In this document: piece after piece, positions 6,250 through 6,535 of the stretch
Layout: every line of letters begins with the position of its first letter
Position numbering within the stretch: position 1 is the first letter of the stretch
Assembly: GCA_030043175.1 (NCBI GenBank)
Contig: JASHYD010000700.1
Span: forward strand, 1-6,535
Direction: 5' to 3'
Length of the DNA stretch: 6,535 nucleotides
From: Xanthobacteraceae bacterium
GTDB lineage: Bacteria > Pseudomonadota > Alphaproteobacteria > Rhizobiales > Xanthobacteraceae
Notes under the pieces: model-generated
Databases searched by the model: none
Seen by the model: only the letters and a program-made list of their open reading frames with translations
Told to the model about the DNA's origin: nothing
Program-made: the position numbers and the translations under genes

Positions 6250-6511
6250 TCGAGCATAATGGGGAGGATCTGTCGGAATCGCGCGTTCCTCGACCGCGAG
6301 GCGGCGCTGGCTGCCGTTGATGGCGCCGGCGGAAGCAGCAGATCGTGTCGACCGCAAGCCCGGCATATCCAAGAATGGCGATTCCGTCGGTAGTTTCGAG
6401 AGACATGATCTTGCGAGCGTCATCCTTCACTATTCGGCCGTTACTGAACAAACGACGGTCGGCGAGCATCCAGATTGTCTCGGGGGTATTAACAGTCAGA
6501 ATGAGCGTCAC
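6236..6511 (-). pseudogene. N-terminal fragment of a conserved rhizobial hypothetical protein
   Basis: The GTG at 6511 follows GGGAG with a 7-base spacer, so the start is good. The first 54 residues, MTLILTVNTPETIWMLADRR, then a basic link, KDDARKIMSLETTDGIAILG and YAGL, match how I remember a Bradyrhizobium family of roughly 200 residues whose N-terminus looks like an Ntn-hydrolase (proteasome-like) fold; no function is known to me. After YAGL (about 6350) the frame becomes Arg/Pro/Ser-rich (FRRRHQRQPAPPRGRG) and stops at 6236, at about 91 residues. The remaining two thirds of the family sequence is not visible in any frame, and the plus-strand gene at 5994-6249 reaches into this region, so the gene is truncated here. 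Confidence 0.6.
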
Positions 6512-6535
6512 AAAATTTCTCCCGCTGCACGGAAA

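Noticed and set aside
6055..6423. 122-residue minus-strand open frame
   Set aside because: Arg/His/Ser-rich shadow of the genes on either side, with no motif.

Overview
This 6.5 kb window looks like a decaying accessory region of an alphaproteobacterial genome, most likely a rhizobial (Bradyrhizobium-like) symbiosis or genomic island. That is inferred from three things: small-protein families I associate with that group, ProQ/FinO and HGGxSTG-type proteins of the kind carried on mobile regions, and mixed base composition. No rRNA, tRNA, CRISPR array or intact insertion sequence is visible. The high density of broken genes and short ORFs is typical of island DNA.

Layout. 1-99 (+) is the C-terminal end of an HGGxSTG-type protein running in from the left edge. 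100-285 shows no gene. 286-972 (-) is a ProQ/FinO-domain RNA-binding protein whose frame opens with an unusual membrane-spanning segment; an internal start with its own ribosome binding site would give an ordinary soluble protein. About 1336-2236 (-) is a dapA-type gene (4-hydroxy-tetrahydrodipicolinate synthase) broken by one in-frame TGA and two 1-base deletions, with catalytic residues still readable. Upstream on the same strand are three small genes: a 96-aa soluble protein (2404-2694), a short single-pass membrane protein (2749-2973) and a 67-aa predicted lipoprotein (3066-3269).

3270-4069 has no gene I can support. On the plus strand, 4070-4270 is a small helical protein and 4407-4853 a 148-aa methyltransferase-like protein. 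About 4914-5702 is a 5'-truncated, multiply frameshifted saccharopine dehydrogenase remnant. 5703-5993 holds only a short unassigned minus-strand ORF. 5994-6249 (+) is a small gene apparently frameshifted in a run of five G. At the right edge, 6236-6511 (-) starts like a conserved rhizobial hypothetical protein but loses its recognisable sequence after about 54 residues.

Biologically, two remnants of lysine-type amino-acid metabolism (DapA-like and saccharopine dehydrogenase-like) lie within 4 kb and are both clearly inactivated. They may be relics of a lost lysine-derived or opine-like metabolite pathway, but that link is inference. The parts most likely to be functional are the ProQ/FinO protein, the three minus-strand small proteins and the methyltransferase-like protein.
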